Shown here: positions 54,220 through 62,803 of the stretch, in pieces
How the letters are laid out: each line of letters opens with the position of its first letter
Numbering within the stretch: the first letter of the stretch is position 1
NCBI RefSeq assembly: GCF_002209555.1
Contig: NZ_NJIF01000002.1
Coordinates: 744,001-808,000 of the forward strand
DNA from: Achromobacter insolitus
Lineage (GTDB): Bacteria > Pseudomonadota > Gammaproteobacteria > Burkholderiales > Burkholderiaceae_B
Direction of reading: 5' to 3'
DNA length: 64,000 nucleotides
Notes under the pieces: model-generated
Seen by the model: the letters and a program-made list of their open reading frames with translations, nothing else
Databases searched by the model: none
What the model was told of the DNA's origin: nothing
Program-made: the position numbers and the translations under genes

Positions 54220-55197
54220 CTAGTCCTTGTTGTAGTCGTTGGTGTAGAGCGTGCCGGTCGGGACCGGGCTTGCGATCTGACCCGACTGAACGAACTGATC
54301 GACCATGGCTTGCCAGTCCTTTTCCGAAGACACGCCGAACGGCAGCCCCTTCGTATTGGGCGTGCTGGCCGCCTGCAACGAGAGTTGCAGCTGCCGCACC
54401 AGCTGTTCGCGGTTGCGCGCCTGTTCGGGCCGCTGGCGCACCAGGGCGTCGACCGTAGCGGCGGGGTCGGCTTGCGCCGCCTCATAGGCCTTGCGAGTGG
54501 CGCGCAGGAAGCGGCGCGCAATCTCGGGATTGGCCTCCAGCCATTTGGTGTTGGCTGCAAGTCCGCCTTCCAGCGCGTTGACGCCGAAGTCGGCATAGGA
54601 GAAGTAATGCACCTTGGCGCCCTGGGTTTCCAGCGGAGGGATGTGGAAGTAGGTCACGCCGGTGATGGCGTCGGCGCGCCGTTGGAGGAACAAGGCCGTC
54701 TTGGTGCCTACGGCGGGGGCAATGACGTTGATTTTCTTCTGGTCCACGCCGTTCAGGGCGGCCAGCACGGGGAACATCTGGGCCGTCGATTCGGACGCGC
54801 TCATTCCCAGGACTTTTCCTTCCAGGTCCTTGGGCGCGCGCACGGGTGCGTCGGCATGGCTGATGATGACCATGGGCGAACGTTGGTGCACGGCGAAAAT
54901 GCCCTTCAGCGGCATGCCTGCGGCCACGCCCTTGAGCATGGTGCCGTAGTCCATGAAGCCGACGGGATCGATGCCCTGCGCCACCAGCTTCGCGGTGTTG
55001 CTCGAGCCGCTGCCTTCGCCGATGCTCAGGTCTATGCCTTCGGCCTTGTAGAGGCCCTTGTCGATGCCGTAGTACAGCGGTGCATGCGTGCCATAGATGC
55101 TGTAGTCCAGGCGCAGGCTCAATTTGTCCTGTGCGCTGGCGGCGCCGGCAGCCAGCAGCAAAGTCAGGGCCCAGCCAAGTCGGGTTTGGAATTTCAT
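54220..55197 (-). CDS. ABC transporter substrate-binding protein (NMT1/THI5-like)
   Basis: 325 residues with signal peptide (LLAAGAASA). NMT1/SsuA-type fold: KLSLRLDYSIYGTHAPLYYG, DKGLYKAEGIDLSIGEGSGS, SNTAKLVAQGIDPVGFMDYG. This family binds pyrimidine precursors, taurine or sulfonates. The company of an M24 peptidase and a racemase-like enzyme points to an amino-acid-like or amide compound. Upstream of the ATPase gene in the same operon. Confidence 0.9.
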   Translation of the reverse strand: MKFQTRLGWALTLLLAAGAASAQDKLSLRLDYSIYGTHAPLYYGIDKGLYKAEGIDLSIGEGSGSSNTAKLVAQGIDPVGFMDYGTMLKGVAAGMPLKGIFAVHQRSPMVIISHADAPVRAPKDLEGKVLGMSASESTAQMFPVLAALNGVDQKKINVIAPAVGTKTALFLQRRADAITGVTYFHIPPLETQGAKVHYFSYADFGVNALEGGLAANTKWLEANPEIARRFLRATRKAYEAAQADPAATVDALVRQRPEQARNREQLVRQLQLSLQAASTPNTKGLPFGVSSEKDWQAMVDQFVQSGQIASPVPTGTLYTNDYNKD

Positions 55198-55221
55198 GAT
55201 GGAGTCTCCGTTAGGACAGGA

Positions 55222-55992
55222 TCAAACCGACGGCAGGGCGTCGCTGCGCACGCTGATGTGCCAGGGAATCAGGAACCGTTCGGAAAATTCGACCAGGTAA
55301 TAGAAGACCAGGCCGATGAGCATGAGCGCGACCAGCACGGCGAAGAGCAGTGTGGTGTCCAGGTTGGCGTTGGCGGACAGCAGGACATAGCCCAGGCCGC
55401 TTTCCGCGCCCACCCATTCACCCACGACCGCGCCCACGGTGGCGAAAGCGATGGCGACCTTCAGGCCGGAAAATATCTGCGGCAGGGCATAGGGCAGGCG
55501 GATGCGCAGAAAGGTCCGCAGGGCGCCCGCCCGCATCGAACGGGCCAGGTCGTTGAGGTCCGCGTCCACCGAACGCATGCCGGCCACCGTGCTGACTACG
55601 ATGGGGAAAAAGGCCACCGAGAAGGCGATCAGGATCTTGGGAAACAGGCCCAGGCCGAACCAGATGATGATGAGCGGGGCGACCGCCACCTTGGGAAACG
55701 CCTGCGACACGACCAGCAGCGGCATGATGGCGCGTTCCAGCGGACGCGACCAGACCAGCACGATGCCCAGCGGTATGCCGACGGCGATGCTGAGCAGAAA
55801 GCCGCCCAGCGTCTCGACGGAGGTGACCCAGGTGTGATGCCCCAGGAAGGCCGAGTCCGTCCACAGCCGTTCAAGCACGCTCAGCGGCGTGGGCAGCAGG
55901 TAGGCAGGCAGGCCGAAAAGCGGTATCGAGAAGTGCCACAGCAGCAGCACCCCGATGACCGCGATCGTTGGATACATCCAATTCTTCAACAC
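55222..55992 (-). CDS. ABC transporter permease (SsuC/TauC-like)
   Basis: 256 residues. Six hydrophobic helices and the BPD_transp_1 loop SMRAGALRTFLRIRLPYALP, followed by GLKVAIAFATVGAVVGEWVG. Partner of the ATPase at 53414 and the binding protein at 54220. Second gene of the operon, after the M24 peptidase gene at 56035-57195. Confidence 0.92.
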   Translation of the reverse strand: MLKNWMYPTIAVIGVLLLWHFSIPLFGLPAYLLPTPLSVLERLWTDSAFLGHHTWVTSVETLGGFLLSIAVGIPLGIVLVWSRPLERAIMPLLVVSQAFPKVAVAPLIIIWFGLGLFPKILIAFSVAFFPIVVSTVAGMRSVDADLNDLARSMRAGALRTFLRIRLPYALPQIFSGLKVAIAFATVGAVVGEWVGAESGLGYVLLSANANLDTTLLFAVLVALMLIGLVFYYLVEFSERFLIPWHISVRSDALPSV

Positions 55993-56034
55993 GGCAATTC
56001 CCCTTGTATGTTGTTGGCGCGCCGGTCTTGGTTG

Positions 56035-57195
56035 TCAGGCGTCGATTTCGATCAGCTCACGTGGGTAGCGGGTGAGGACTTCGCAGCCGTCCTCGGCGAC
56101 AGCCACGCTTTCGCTGGCCATGAAACCGCCCTCGGGCATGAACAGCGAAGGCACGAGATGGAAGGTCATTCCCGGTTCGAGCACCGTGGGATCGTCCGGG
56201 CGCAGCGCCAGGAACCGTCCTTCGGCCCAATTGGGCGGAAAACCGATGCCTATGCCGTAGGCGGTGCGGTGGTCGAAGTAGTGCGCAAGGCCGGCGCGTT
56301 CAAAAACCGCCCGGCAAGCCTGATCCACCTGCGCGGACGTGACGCCGGGCCGGATGGCGTCGATGGCGGCGTCCAGCGCGGCGATGACAGTGCCGGCCAG
56401 GAACCGCTGCCGCTCGGTCGCGCGCCCGACCACGCAGTTGCGCGAGATCATGGCGTGATAGCGGTTGATATTGGCCGCGGCCTCCAGGAACACCAGATCG
56501 CCTCGCTTGAGCTCGCGGCGCTGCCAGGTCGTGAAGCACACGCCGCTGGCGTGCCCGACCGCCACCAGCGGTACGCGGGTGTATTCGCTTCCGGCCTTGG
56601 TGGCGCCGTGCAACATGGCAGCGGCCAGGTCGTTTTCGGTGGCGCCCACGGCGATGGACTGCACCGCCGCATCGATGCCGGCGACTGCCGCTTGCGCCGC
56701 CTGGCGCATGAAGCCCAGCTGCGCGGGGGTCTTGATCTTGCGCGCCTCTTCGATGGGACCTTGCCAGTCGGCCAGGCGCGCGTCCAGGCGAGCCAGCAGC
56801 TGCTTGTAGGCGGCCACGCTCAGATAGCCGGACGTCGTTTCCAGGCCGATGCGGCCGGACGGCAGGATGTCTTTCAGGTAGGCAGCCAGCACCTCGACCG
56901 GATCGCTGACGTCGTCGATGGCGATGAAGCGCGCGATGTTGCGGTTGCCGGTCGCCACGGCGTGGTTGACCTGGCGTGAAACCATGGAGATGCGGCTGTC
57001 GGCGGTGACCACCAGGCACTGGAAGGTGAAGTAGCCGATGGAGCGGTAGCCGGTAAGCCAGTAGATGTTCTCGGGGTCGAACAGAATGGCCGCCGAGAGG
57101 CCCTGGGCCCGGATGTCTCGCGCAAGCAGCGCAAGATTCTCGGCATAGACGTCCGGGCCGAACGGCAATTCCATGGAAGCGTAGTTTTCCGACAC
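56035..57195 (-). CDS. M24-family peptidase (Xaa-Pro dipeptidase/creatinase-like)
   Basis: 386 residues. N-terminal creatinase_N region (AAILFDPENIYWLTGYRSIG), then the pita-bread metallopeptidase domain: RVPLVAVGHASGVCFTTWQR, GDLVFLEAAANINRYHAMIS, HYFDHRTAYGIGIGFPPNW, TFHLVPSLFMPEGGFMASES. Some members are creatinases or ectoine/dimethylsulfoniopropionate lyases rather than peptidases, and one usual metal ligand (Asp of the DxG...D pair) is replaced here by LEAAAN. So it is likely a C-N hydrolase or lyase. First gene of the operon, divergent from LysR at 57300. Confidence 0.85.
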   Translation of the reverse strand: MSENYASMELPFGPDVYAENLALLARDIRAQGLSAAILFDPENIYWLTGYRSIGYFTFQCLVVTADSRISMVSRQVNHAVATGNRNIARFIAIDDVSDPVEVLAAYLKDILPSGRIGLETTSGYLSVAAYKQLLARLDARLADWQGPIEEARKIKTPAQLGFMRQAAQAAVAGIDAAVQSIAVGATENDLAAAMLHGATKAGSEYTRVPLVAVGHASGVCFTTWQRRELKRGDLVFLEAAANINRYHAMISRNCVVGRATERQRFLAGTVIAALDAAIDAIRPGVTSAQVDQACRAVFERAGLAHYFDHRTAYGIGIGFPPNWAEGRFLALRPDDPTVLEPGMTFHLVPSLFMPEGGFMASESVAVAEDGCEVLTRYPRELIEIDA

Positions 57196-57272
57196 GATGG
57201 GTCCTGGATAGAAGTCGAGCGTTCATCCTAGGAACAAACTACATAACTGCCTAATACCAATAATTGCCATGT

Positions 57273-57292
57273 CTATAGCCAAATAGTTATAG
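57273..57292. promoter_or_regulatory. LysR-type operator between M24 peptidase and LysR genes
   Basis: CTATAGCCAAATAGTTATAG has CTATA and TATAG arms 10 bases apart, a dyad with a T-N11-A core as seen at LysR sites. It lies 8 bases before the LysR ATG and about 80 before the peptidase start, in an AT-rich gap. Confidence 0.45.
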
Positions 57293-57299
57293 TCACCGC

Positions 57300-58190
57300 A
57301 TGAACGTGCGAGAGATAGAAATCTTCAGGGCGGTGATGCGCGAAGGCTCGGTTTCCCGGGCAGCCCAGGTGCTGCTGATTTCGCAGCCTGCCGCCAGCAA
57401 ATACATCGCCCAGCTGGAACGGCGCGTGGGCGTGGCGCTGTTCGTGCGCAAGGGCGGGCGCCTCTTGCCCACGCCCGAAGGCAGGGCGCTCTACGGACAG
57501 GTCGACCGGCTTTTTTCGGGTATTTCGCAGCTGGAGAGCTTTATCAAGGACCTGGGCAGCGAAAAACAAGGGCACCTGACCGTTGCCTCCCTGCCACTGC
57601 TGTCCTTGACCGTCATGCCTGACGTGTTGGCCAGTTTCATGGCGGAACGTCCCAATATTTCCGTGGCGCTGCAGACACGCAGTTCGGCGCGCATCGTGGA
57701 GTGGGTGGCCGCGCGCCAAGTGGACATGGGCGTGTGCTTCTGCGCGGCGCAGCACCCGGGCATCGTGGCAGAGCCGCTGGTCAGCCTGCAGCTGTATTGC
57801 GCCATTCCTCCTGGCGACCCGCTGGAAAAGTTCGACACCATCCGTGTCGAACAGCTGGCCGGCCGGGATCTCATCATCTATGACAACCTGGATCACACGC
57901 GCTTCTGGCTGGAAGCGCTGCTGGAACAACAGAAGGTCTACGCGCGCCGGCGCGTGCAGGTGTTCTGGACATCGGTGGCGATGGAACTCGTGATGCGCGG
58001 CGTTGGCATCGCGCTGGTGGACCGCCTGACCGCCGCGCGCATCCCGGGCGGGCTGGATCAGTTGCGGCCGCTGGAGCCGGTGGCGTCCTTCGACCTGAGC
58101 CTGGTGTGGCCGGAGCACTGGCCGTCGTCGGTCATTGCCTTGTCCTTCGCGGACGCGTTGCGCGAACACCTGCGCGATCACGCAACCTAG
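57300..58190 (+). CDS. LysR-family regulator (divergent from M24-ABC operon)
   Basis: 296 residues. N-terminal HTH (IFRAVMREGSVSRAAQVLLI then SQPAASKYIAQLERRVGVAL) and a LysR effector domain (LTVASLPLLSLTVMPDVLAS). The gap to the peptidase gene is 104 bases, and it likely controls that operon. Ends shortly before the tRNA-Cys on the other strand. Confidence 0.93.
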   Translation: MNVREIEIFRAVMREGSVSRAAQVLLISQPAASKYIAQLERRVGVALFVRKGGRLLPTPEGRALYGQVDRLFSGISQLESFIKDLGSEKQGHLTVASLPLLSLTVMPDVLASFMAERPNISVALQTRSSARIVEWVAARQVDMGVCFCAAQHPGIVAEPLVSLQLYCAIPPGDPLEKFDTIRVEQLAGRDLIIYDNLDHTRFWLEALLEQQKVYARRRVQVFWTSVAMELVMRGVGIALVDRLTAARIPGGLDQLRPLEPVASFDLSLVWPEHWPSSVIALSFADALREHLRDHAT

Positions 58191-58218
58191 AGCGCCGCAT
58201 CCGTCCCGGCCAGGAAAC

Positions 58219-58292
58219 TGGAGGCGCGGGCTGGAATCGAACCAACCTTCGCGGATTTGCAATCCGCTGCATAGCCACTCTGCCGCCGCGCC
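58219..58292 (-). tRNA. tRNA-Cys (GCA)
   Basis: The reverse strand folds as a 74-base tRNA including the encoded CCA. The acceptor stem GGCGCGG pairs with CCGCGCC, the discriminator base is U, the anticodon loop is ATTGCAAAT with anticodon GCA inside a GCGGA/TCCGC stem, and the T arm contains GGTTCGATTCC. All arms close. It is converged on by the LysR gene. Confidence 0.95.
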
Positions 58293-58297
58293 ATTTG

Positions 58298-58337
58298 TTT
58301 TGTCCTAAGACATATATAATTCTGATCGAGGACAAAA
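58298..58337. promoter_or_regulatory. Inverted repeat with TATAAT between tRNA-Cys and decarboxylase
   Basis: TTTTGTCCT (58298-58306) and AGGACAAAA (58329-58337) are perfect 9-base arms separated by 22 bases. The spacer holds TATAAT (58315-58320), a consensus -10 for the rightward gene, and the same region must also hold the leftward tRNA promoter. Possible operator, perhaps for the PtsJ-like regulator at 60834. Confidence 0.4.
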
Positions 58338-58453
58338 TAATTTGCAAGCGTCCAATGCGACACACTGCTGCCGCGCACCCCTATGCACAGGGGCGCGGCT
58401 GTCCTTGCCGCTGGGCCGCCATGGGGGCGGCCCGGATTCGTCAGAGGACAGCC

Positions 58454-60718
58454 ATGCAGTTTCAGTTTCCCATCGTGATCATCGACGAGGACTTCCGCTC
58501 GGAGAACACGTCCGGCCTCAGCATCCGGGTCCTGGCCGAGGCCATCAAGGCCGAGGGCTTCGACGTGCTGGGGACCACCAGCTATGGCGATCTAAGCCTG
58601 TTCGCGCAGCAGCAAAGCCGTGCCAGCGCCTTCATACTCTCCATCGACGACGAGGAGCTTCTCCACGGGGAGGGCGTGGCGCCCGCGTTGCTGGCGTTGC
58701 GTGAATTCATCAACGAAGTCCGGCGCCGCAACGCGGACGTGCCGATCTACCTGTACGGCGAAACCAAGACCGCCAGGCATATTCCGAACGACATCCTTCG
58801 CGAGCTGCAGGGCGTGATCCATATGTATGAGGACACGCCGGAGTTCGTGGCGCGGCACCTTATCCGCGAGGCGCGTGCCTATCTGGAAGGCGTCAAGCCA
58901 CCCTTTCTGAAGGCGCTTCTGGATTACGCGGAGGACGGCTCCTATTCCTGGCACTGTCCCGGGCATTCCGGCGGCGTCGCCTTCCTGAAAAGCCCGGTCG
59001 GCCAGATGTTCCATCAGTTCTTCGGTGAAAACATGCTGCGCGCGGACGTTTGCAACGCGGTGGAGGAACTGGGCCAGCTGCTGGACCACAACGGCGCCAT
59101 CGGCGCCAGCGAACGCAACGCGGCGCGCATCTTCAATGCGGACCATTGCTACTTCGTGACCAATGGCACCAGCACCAGCAACAAGATCGTCTGGCACCAC
59201 ATGGTGGCGCCGGGCGACGTGGTGCTGGTGGACCGGAACTGCCACAAGTCGATCCTGCATAGCATCGTCATGACGGGAGCCATTCCCGTGTTCCTGCGGC
59301 CCACGCGTAACCACTTCGGCATCATCGGCCCGATTCCGCGTAGCGAGTTCGATGTCCAGACGATCCGGGAGAAGATTCGCGCCCACCCGCTGCTCAAGCA
59401 TCTGGACGCCGACGAGGTCCGTCCGCGTGTGATGGCGCTGACGCAGTCCACCTACGACGGCATCATCTACGACACCGAGACGATCAAGGCGGCGTTGGAC
59501 GGTTACGTGGACGCTTTGCATTTCGATGAGGCCTGGATGCCGCATGCGGTGTTCCACCCGTTCTATGGCGCGTACCACTGCATGGGCAAGCAACGCGCGC
59601 GGCCCAGGGAATCGCTGGTGTTCTCCACGCAGTCTACCCACAAGCTGCTGGCGGGCATCAGTCAGGCCAGCCATGTGTTGGCGCAGGACTCCATGACGCG
59701 GCGGCTGGACCGCCACCTGTTCAACGAGGCCTACCTGATGCACACCAGCACCAGCCCCCAGTACGCCATCATCGCCAGCTGCGACGTGGCCGCGGCCATG
59801 ATGGAGCCGCCCGGCGGAACCGTGCTGGTGGAGGAGAGCATCGCGGAGGCGTTGGACTTCCGCCGGGCGATGAAGGAGGTCGGTTCGCATTTTGCGCAGG
59901 ACGATTGGTGGTTCAAGGTGTGGGGGCCGGAATCGCTTGCGCCGGAAGGCATAGGCTCGCCTGACGACTGGATCATTCGGGCAGGCGACGCCGGGGCGAC
60001 CTGGCACGGATTCGGCGCGCTGGCCGACGGCTTCAACATGCTGGATCCGATCAAGTCCACCATCGTCACGCCCGGGCTGGATCTGGACGGCAACTTCGCT
60101 GGCAGCGGCATTCCGGCTTCTATCGTCACCAAGTTCCTGGCCGAGCATGGCGTCATCGTCGAGAAGACGGGCCTGTACAGCTTCTTCATCATGTTCACGA
60201 TAGGGATCACCAAAGGCCGCTGGAGCTCTCTCCTGACGGCTCTACAGCAGTTCAAGGAGGACCATGAGCGAAACCAGCCCATGTGGCGGATCCTGCCGGA
60301 GTTCTGCCGCAAGTTTCCGCGCTACGAGGGGATGGGCCTGCGCGACTTGTGCCAGCACGTGCATGCGACCTATGCCCGTCACGATATCGCCCGGCTGACG
60401 ACGGACATGTACCTGACCGACGTGACTCCGGCGATGAAGCCCTGCGACGCCTATGCCTGCATTGCCCAGCGCCGGACAGAAAGGGTTGAGATCGACCATC
60501 TGGAGGGCCGCATCACCACCAGCCTCATTACGCCCTATCCGCCAGGGATTCCGCTGCTGGTGCCGGGCGAAGTATTCAATCGGACCATCGTCGATTACCT
60601 GAAGTTCTCTCGCGAACTGAACTGGGAATGTCCGGGATTCGGCACGGACATCCATGGCTTCGTCGAGCTGCCCGATGCGGACGGAAACCGCCGCTATTAC
60701 GTGGATTGCGTGCGGTAA
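58454..60718 (+). CDS. Arginine/lysine/ornithine decarboxylase (PLP-dependent, class III fold)
   Basis: 754 residues from ATG at 58454. The frame is open for about 350 bases upstream, but that part covers the tRNA and is not coding. A wing domain leads (FPIVIIDEDFRSENTSGLSI), then the PLP domain: WHCPGHSGGVAFLKSPVG, FVTNGTSTSNKIVWHHMV, HFDEAW (Asp358, Glu359), and STQSTHKLLAG with the PLP lysine Lys397. The C-terminal part includes FNMLDPIKSTIVTPGLD. Makes a diamine from a basic amino acid. Which one cannot be decided, and an arginine decarboxylase-like role is plausible. Followed by a PtsJ-like regulator. Confidence 0.93.
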   Translation: MQFQFPIVIIDEDFRSENTSGLSIRVLAEAIKAEGFDVLGTTSYGDLSLFAQQQSRASAFILSIDDEELLHGEGVAPALLALREFINEVRRRNADVPIYLYGETKTARHIPNDILRELQGVIHMYEDTPEFVARHLIREARAYLEGVKPPFLKALLDYAEDGSYSWHCPGHSGGVAFLKSPVGQMFHQFFGENMLRADVCNAVEELGQLLDHNGAIGASERNAARIFNADHCYFVTNGTSTSNKIVWHHMVAPGDVVLVDRNCHKSILHSIVMTGAIPVFLRPTRNHFGIIGPIPRSEFDVQTIREKIRAHPLLKHLDADEVRPRVMALTQSTYDGIIYDTETIKAALDGYVDALHFDEAWMPHAVFHPFYGAYHCMGKQRARPRESLVFSTQSTHKLLAGISQASHVLAQDSMTRRLDRHLFNEAYLMHTSTSPQYAIIASCDVAAAMMEPPGGTVLVEESIAEALDFRRAMKEVGSHFAQDDWWFKVWGPESLAPEGIGSPDDWIIRAGDAGATWHGFGALADGFNMLDPIKSTIVTPGLDLDGNFAGSGIPASIVTKFLAEHGVIVEKTGLYSFFIMFTIGITKGRWSSLLTALQQFKEDHERNQPMWRILPEFCRKFPRYEGMGLRDLCQHVHATYARHDIARLTTDMYLTDVTPAMKPCDAYACIAQRRTERVEIDHLEGRITTSLITPYPPGIPLLVPGEVFNRTIVDYLKFSRELNWECPGFGTDIHGFVELPDADGNRRYYVDCVR

Positions 60719-60833
60719 GCACGCTTTATCCGGACGTGCGATCCGTGTCAAACTTACGCCTGGAATTGACCAGCATTGACTTCACGCGGGCCGGCCGCTG
60801 TCAGTGCCAGGAACCGGATTGTCTTAGGACGCT

Positions 60834-62129
60834 ATGAAAATACAAGGAAAGACCGCCGCAGAAATCTTCGATTGCGTGCGTGCGCTGGCACAGTCGGGAC
60901 AGCTGCCGCCGGGCCAGGCGCTGCCCCCGGTGCGCGATCTGGCGGTCGAACTGGACATCAACCGCAATACCGTCGCGGCTGCCTACAAGCGGCTGGTGAC
61001 GGCAGGCATAGCCCTGACGCAGGGCCGGCTGGGTACGATCATTCGCGACCAATCCGGCCCCGGTGAACAGGAAGGCGCGCTATCGGATTCCCCGCTGGCT
61101 GACCTGGCCAGCGGCAATCCGAACCCGGCGTGGTTGCCTGACCTGAGCGCGGCCCTGGCCATCCGGCCGTATAGGCCGCGGCTGTATGGCGAGCCCACCG
61201 TCAACGCCGGGCTGGAGAGTTTTGCGCAGGCCTGGTTCGCGCCTGACTGCCCGATGCCCTTCGAGGTCAATCTGACCCATGGCGCGGTGGACGCCATCGA
61301 GCGGCTGCTCAGCTCTCACCTGGTGGCTGGGGATAAGGTGGCTGTCGAGAATCCCTGCTTCCTGAGCAGCATCAATATGCTGCGCATCGCCGGCCTGCAA
61401 GCTTTGGGCGTGCCGGTGGATGCGGAGGGCATGCAGGCACAGGCCCTGGAAACGGCGCTCGCGAAGGGCGCGCAGGCCGTCATTCTGACCCCACGGGCCC
61501 ACAACCCCACGGGGTGCAGCCTGACGGAAAAGCGGGCGCGCGCGCTGGCGCGGGTGCTGGCCAGGTATCCCCACGCCCTGGTCATTGTGGACGACCACTA
61601 CGCCTTGCTATCGGACAAGGAATACCATTCAGTGCTGCCGGCGGGCGTGCAGCGGTGGGCGCTGGTTCGTTCGTTCTCCAAGACCCTGGGGCCCGACGTG
61701 CGCCTGGCGATGGTGGCCAGCGATCCCGCGACGTCGCGGCAGTTGCGTCTGCGGCTGGCCTCGGGAACCAGCTGGGTCAGCCATCTGCTCCAGGACGTGG
61801 TCGAAGTCACGCTGGGCCGCCCCGAGGTCGCCAAGCAGATGGCGCAGGCGCGCAAGGATTACGCCCAGCGCCGCAAAGGCCTGGAAAATGCCCTGCTTGA
61901 GCAGGGCGTGCCGTGTGCTACGGAAGGCGACGGGCTGAACCTCTGGGTGCCGCTGGACACCGACGACCAGGCCGTTGCGTTGGCCTTGGCCCATCGCGGC
62001 TGGCTGGTACGCCACGGCGACGCCTTCGGCGTGCAGGAGCCGGTCAGGGGCTTGCGCATCACCATATCTGCCATCGAGCCCGGCCAGTGCCGCAAGTTGG
62101 CGCGCGACATCCGGGAAAGCTTGGGCTGA
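60834..62129 (+). CDS. ptsJ: PtsJ-like MocR regulator (GntR-HTH + aminotransferase fold)
   Basis: 431 residues. N-terminal GntR winged helix (KTAAEIFDCVRALAQSGQLP then PPVRDLAVELDINRNTVAAA) fused to an aminotransferase-fold domain with the PLP lysine in RSFSKTLGPDVRLAM. Close in pattern to PtsJ of Salmonella, including GGDGLNLWIPL-type ending EGDGLNLWVPLDTD and the shared stretch LTHGAVDAIERLLSSHLVAG. In Salmonella PtsJ responds to PLP and controls pyridoxine-kinase-like genes. No kinase or pts gene is beside it here; the decarboxylase upstream is the closest PLP user. Confidence 0.9.
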   Translation: MKIQGKTAAEIFDCVRALAQSGQLPPGQALPPVRDLAVELDINRNTVAAAYKRLVTAGIALTQGRLGTIIRDQSGPGEQEGALSDSPLADLASGNPNPAWLPDLSAALAIRPYRPRLYGEPTVNAGLESFAQAWFAPDCPMPFEVNLTHGAVDAIERLLSSHLVAGDKVAVENPCFLSSINMLRIAGLQALGVPVDAEGMQAQALETALAKGAQAVILTPRAHNPTGCSLTEKRARALARVLARYPHALVIVDDHYALLSDKEYHSVLPAGVQRWALVRSFSKTLGPDVRLAMVASDPATSRQLRLRLASGTSWVSHLLQDVVEVTLGRPEVAKQMAQARKDYAQRRKGLENALLEQGVPCATEGDGLNLWVPLDTDDQAVALALAHRGWLVRHGDAFGVQEPVRGLRITISAIEPGQCRKLARDIRESLG

Positions 62130-62135
62130 AACGAT

Positions 62136-62681
62136 TTACGCGGCTTGGCGCAGTTTTACCGCCGGGAAATCCACCGGTACGGCAAACGCCACGTTGACGT
62201 AGTTAGTGAACAGGTTGAGCGCAACGTGCGCCAGGATTTCGACGATCTCCTGGTCGCTGTAGCCGGCCGCACGCACCGCCTGCACGTCGGCTTCGCTCAC
62301 CTGTCCGCGCGCGTCCACCAGCTTCAGCGCGAAGCGCAGCGCCGCGGCGGTCTTGGGATCGGCGGCGTTGCCGCCTTGGGCGGCGGACATTTCCTCGGCG
62401 CTGGCGCCAGCCTTGCGGCCGAGAGCCGTATGGGCGGCAAGGCAGTATTCGCACGCATTGCGGTCGGCCACGGCCACGGCGATCTGCTCACCCAGCTTGG
62501 CGGGAATGACGCCGCCGCCCAAGGCGCCGAATGCACCCCACATGCTTTGCAACGCCGCAGGCGAGTTGGCGACCGCCTTGAACATGTTCGGGGTTGCGCC
62601 AAATGCGCCATGGATCTGGGTAAGCAGCGCCTTGCGGTCCGCAGTGGTGGTGCTGGCATCGATAAGAGGGACTCGGGACAT
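62136..62681 (-). CDS. Carboxymuconolactone-decarboxylase-family protein (AhpD-like)
   Basis: 181 residues from ATG at 62681, preceded by AGGAG. All-alpha AhpD/CMD fold: KLGEQIAVAVADRNACEYCL with the CxxC-like redox pair CEYC and a following His (AAHTALGRKAG). Then VALNLFTNYVNVAFAVPVDF. Likely a peroxidase or a decarboxylase-like redox protein. Converges with the PtsJ-like gene (6-base gap) and is divergent from an AraC regulator that probably controls it. Confidence 0.9.
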   Translation of the reverse strand: MSRVPLIDASTTTADRKALLTQIHGAFGATPNMFKAVANSPAALQSMWGAFGALGGGVIPAKLGEQIAVAVADRNACEYCLAAHTALGRKAGASAEEMSAAQGGNAADPKTAAALRFALKLVDARGQVSEADVQAVRAAGYSDQEIVEILAHVALNLFTNYVNVAFAVPVDFPAVKLRQAA

Positions 62682-62753
62682 GTCGGTAACTCCTGGAAAT
62701 GAAAAAAGGGCCGCCGGTATCGGACTGGCTGGAGCCATCGTACGTAGAATGTC

Positions 62754-62778
62754 TGGACGAAAGGTGTTGTTTAGTCCA
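62754..62778. promoter_or_regulatory. TGGAC/GTCCA inverted repeat between CMD and AraC genes
   Basis: TGGAC (62754-62758) and GTCCA (62774-62778), with TCTGGACGAAA and TTTAGTCCAAAA around them. Located 26 bases before the AraC ATG, in the divergent gap. Candidate operator. Confidence 0.35.
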
Positions 62779-62803
62779 AAAAATATGTCCCGGAGTCCAG
62801 CGC

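Noticed and set aside
53854..56979. A 1041-codon open frame on the plus strand
   Set aside because: It runs antisense through four well-supported genes (ATPase, binding protein, permease, M24 enzyme) and has the Arg/His/Gln-rich make-up of a GC-rich shadow frame, with no family motif.
57273..58262. 329-codon reverse frame
   Set aside because: Antisense to the divergent LysR gene, begins inside the tRNA region, His/Arg/Gln-rich composition.
58106..58453. Upstream extension of the decarboxylase frame
   Set aside because: It would overlap the tRNA-Cys and promoter region; the family start is at 58454.
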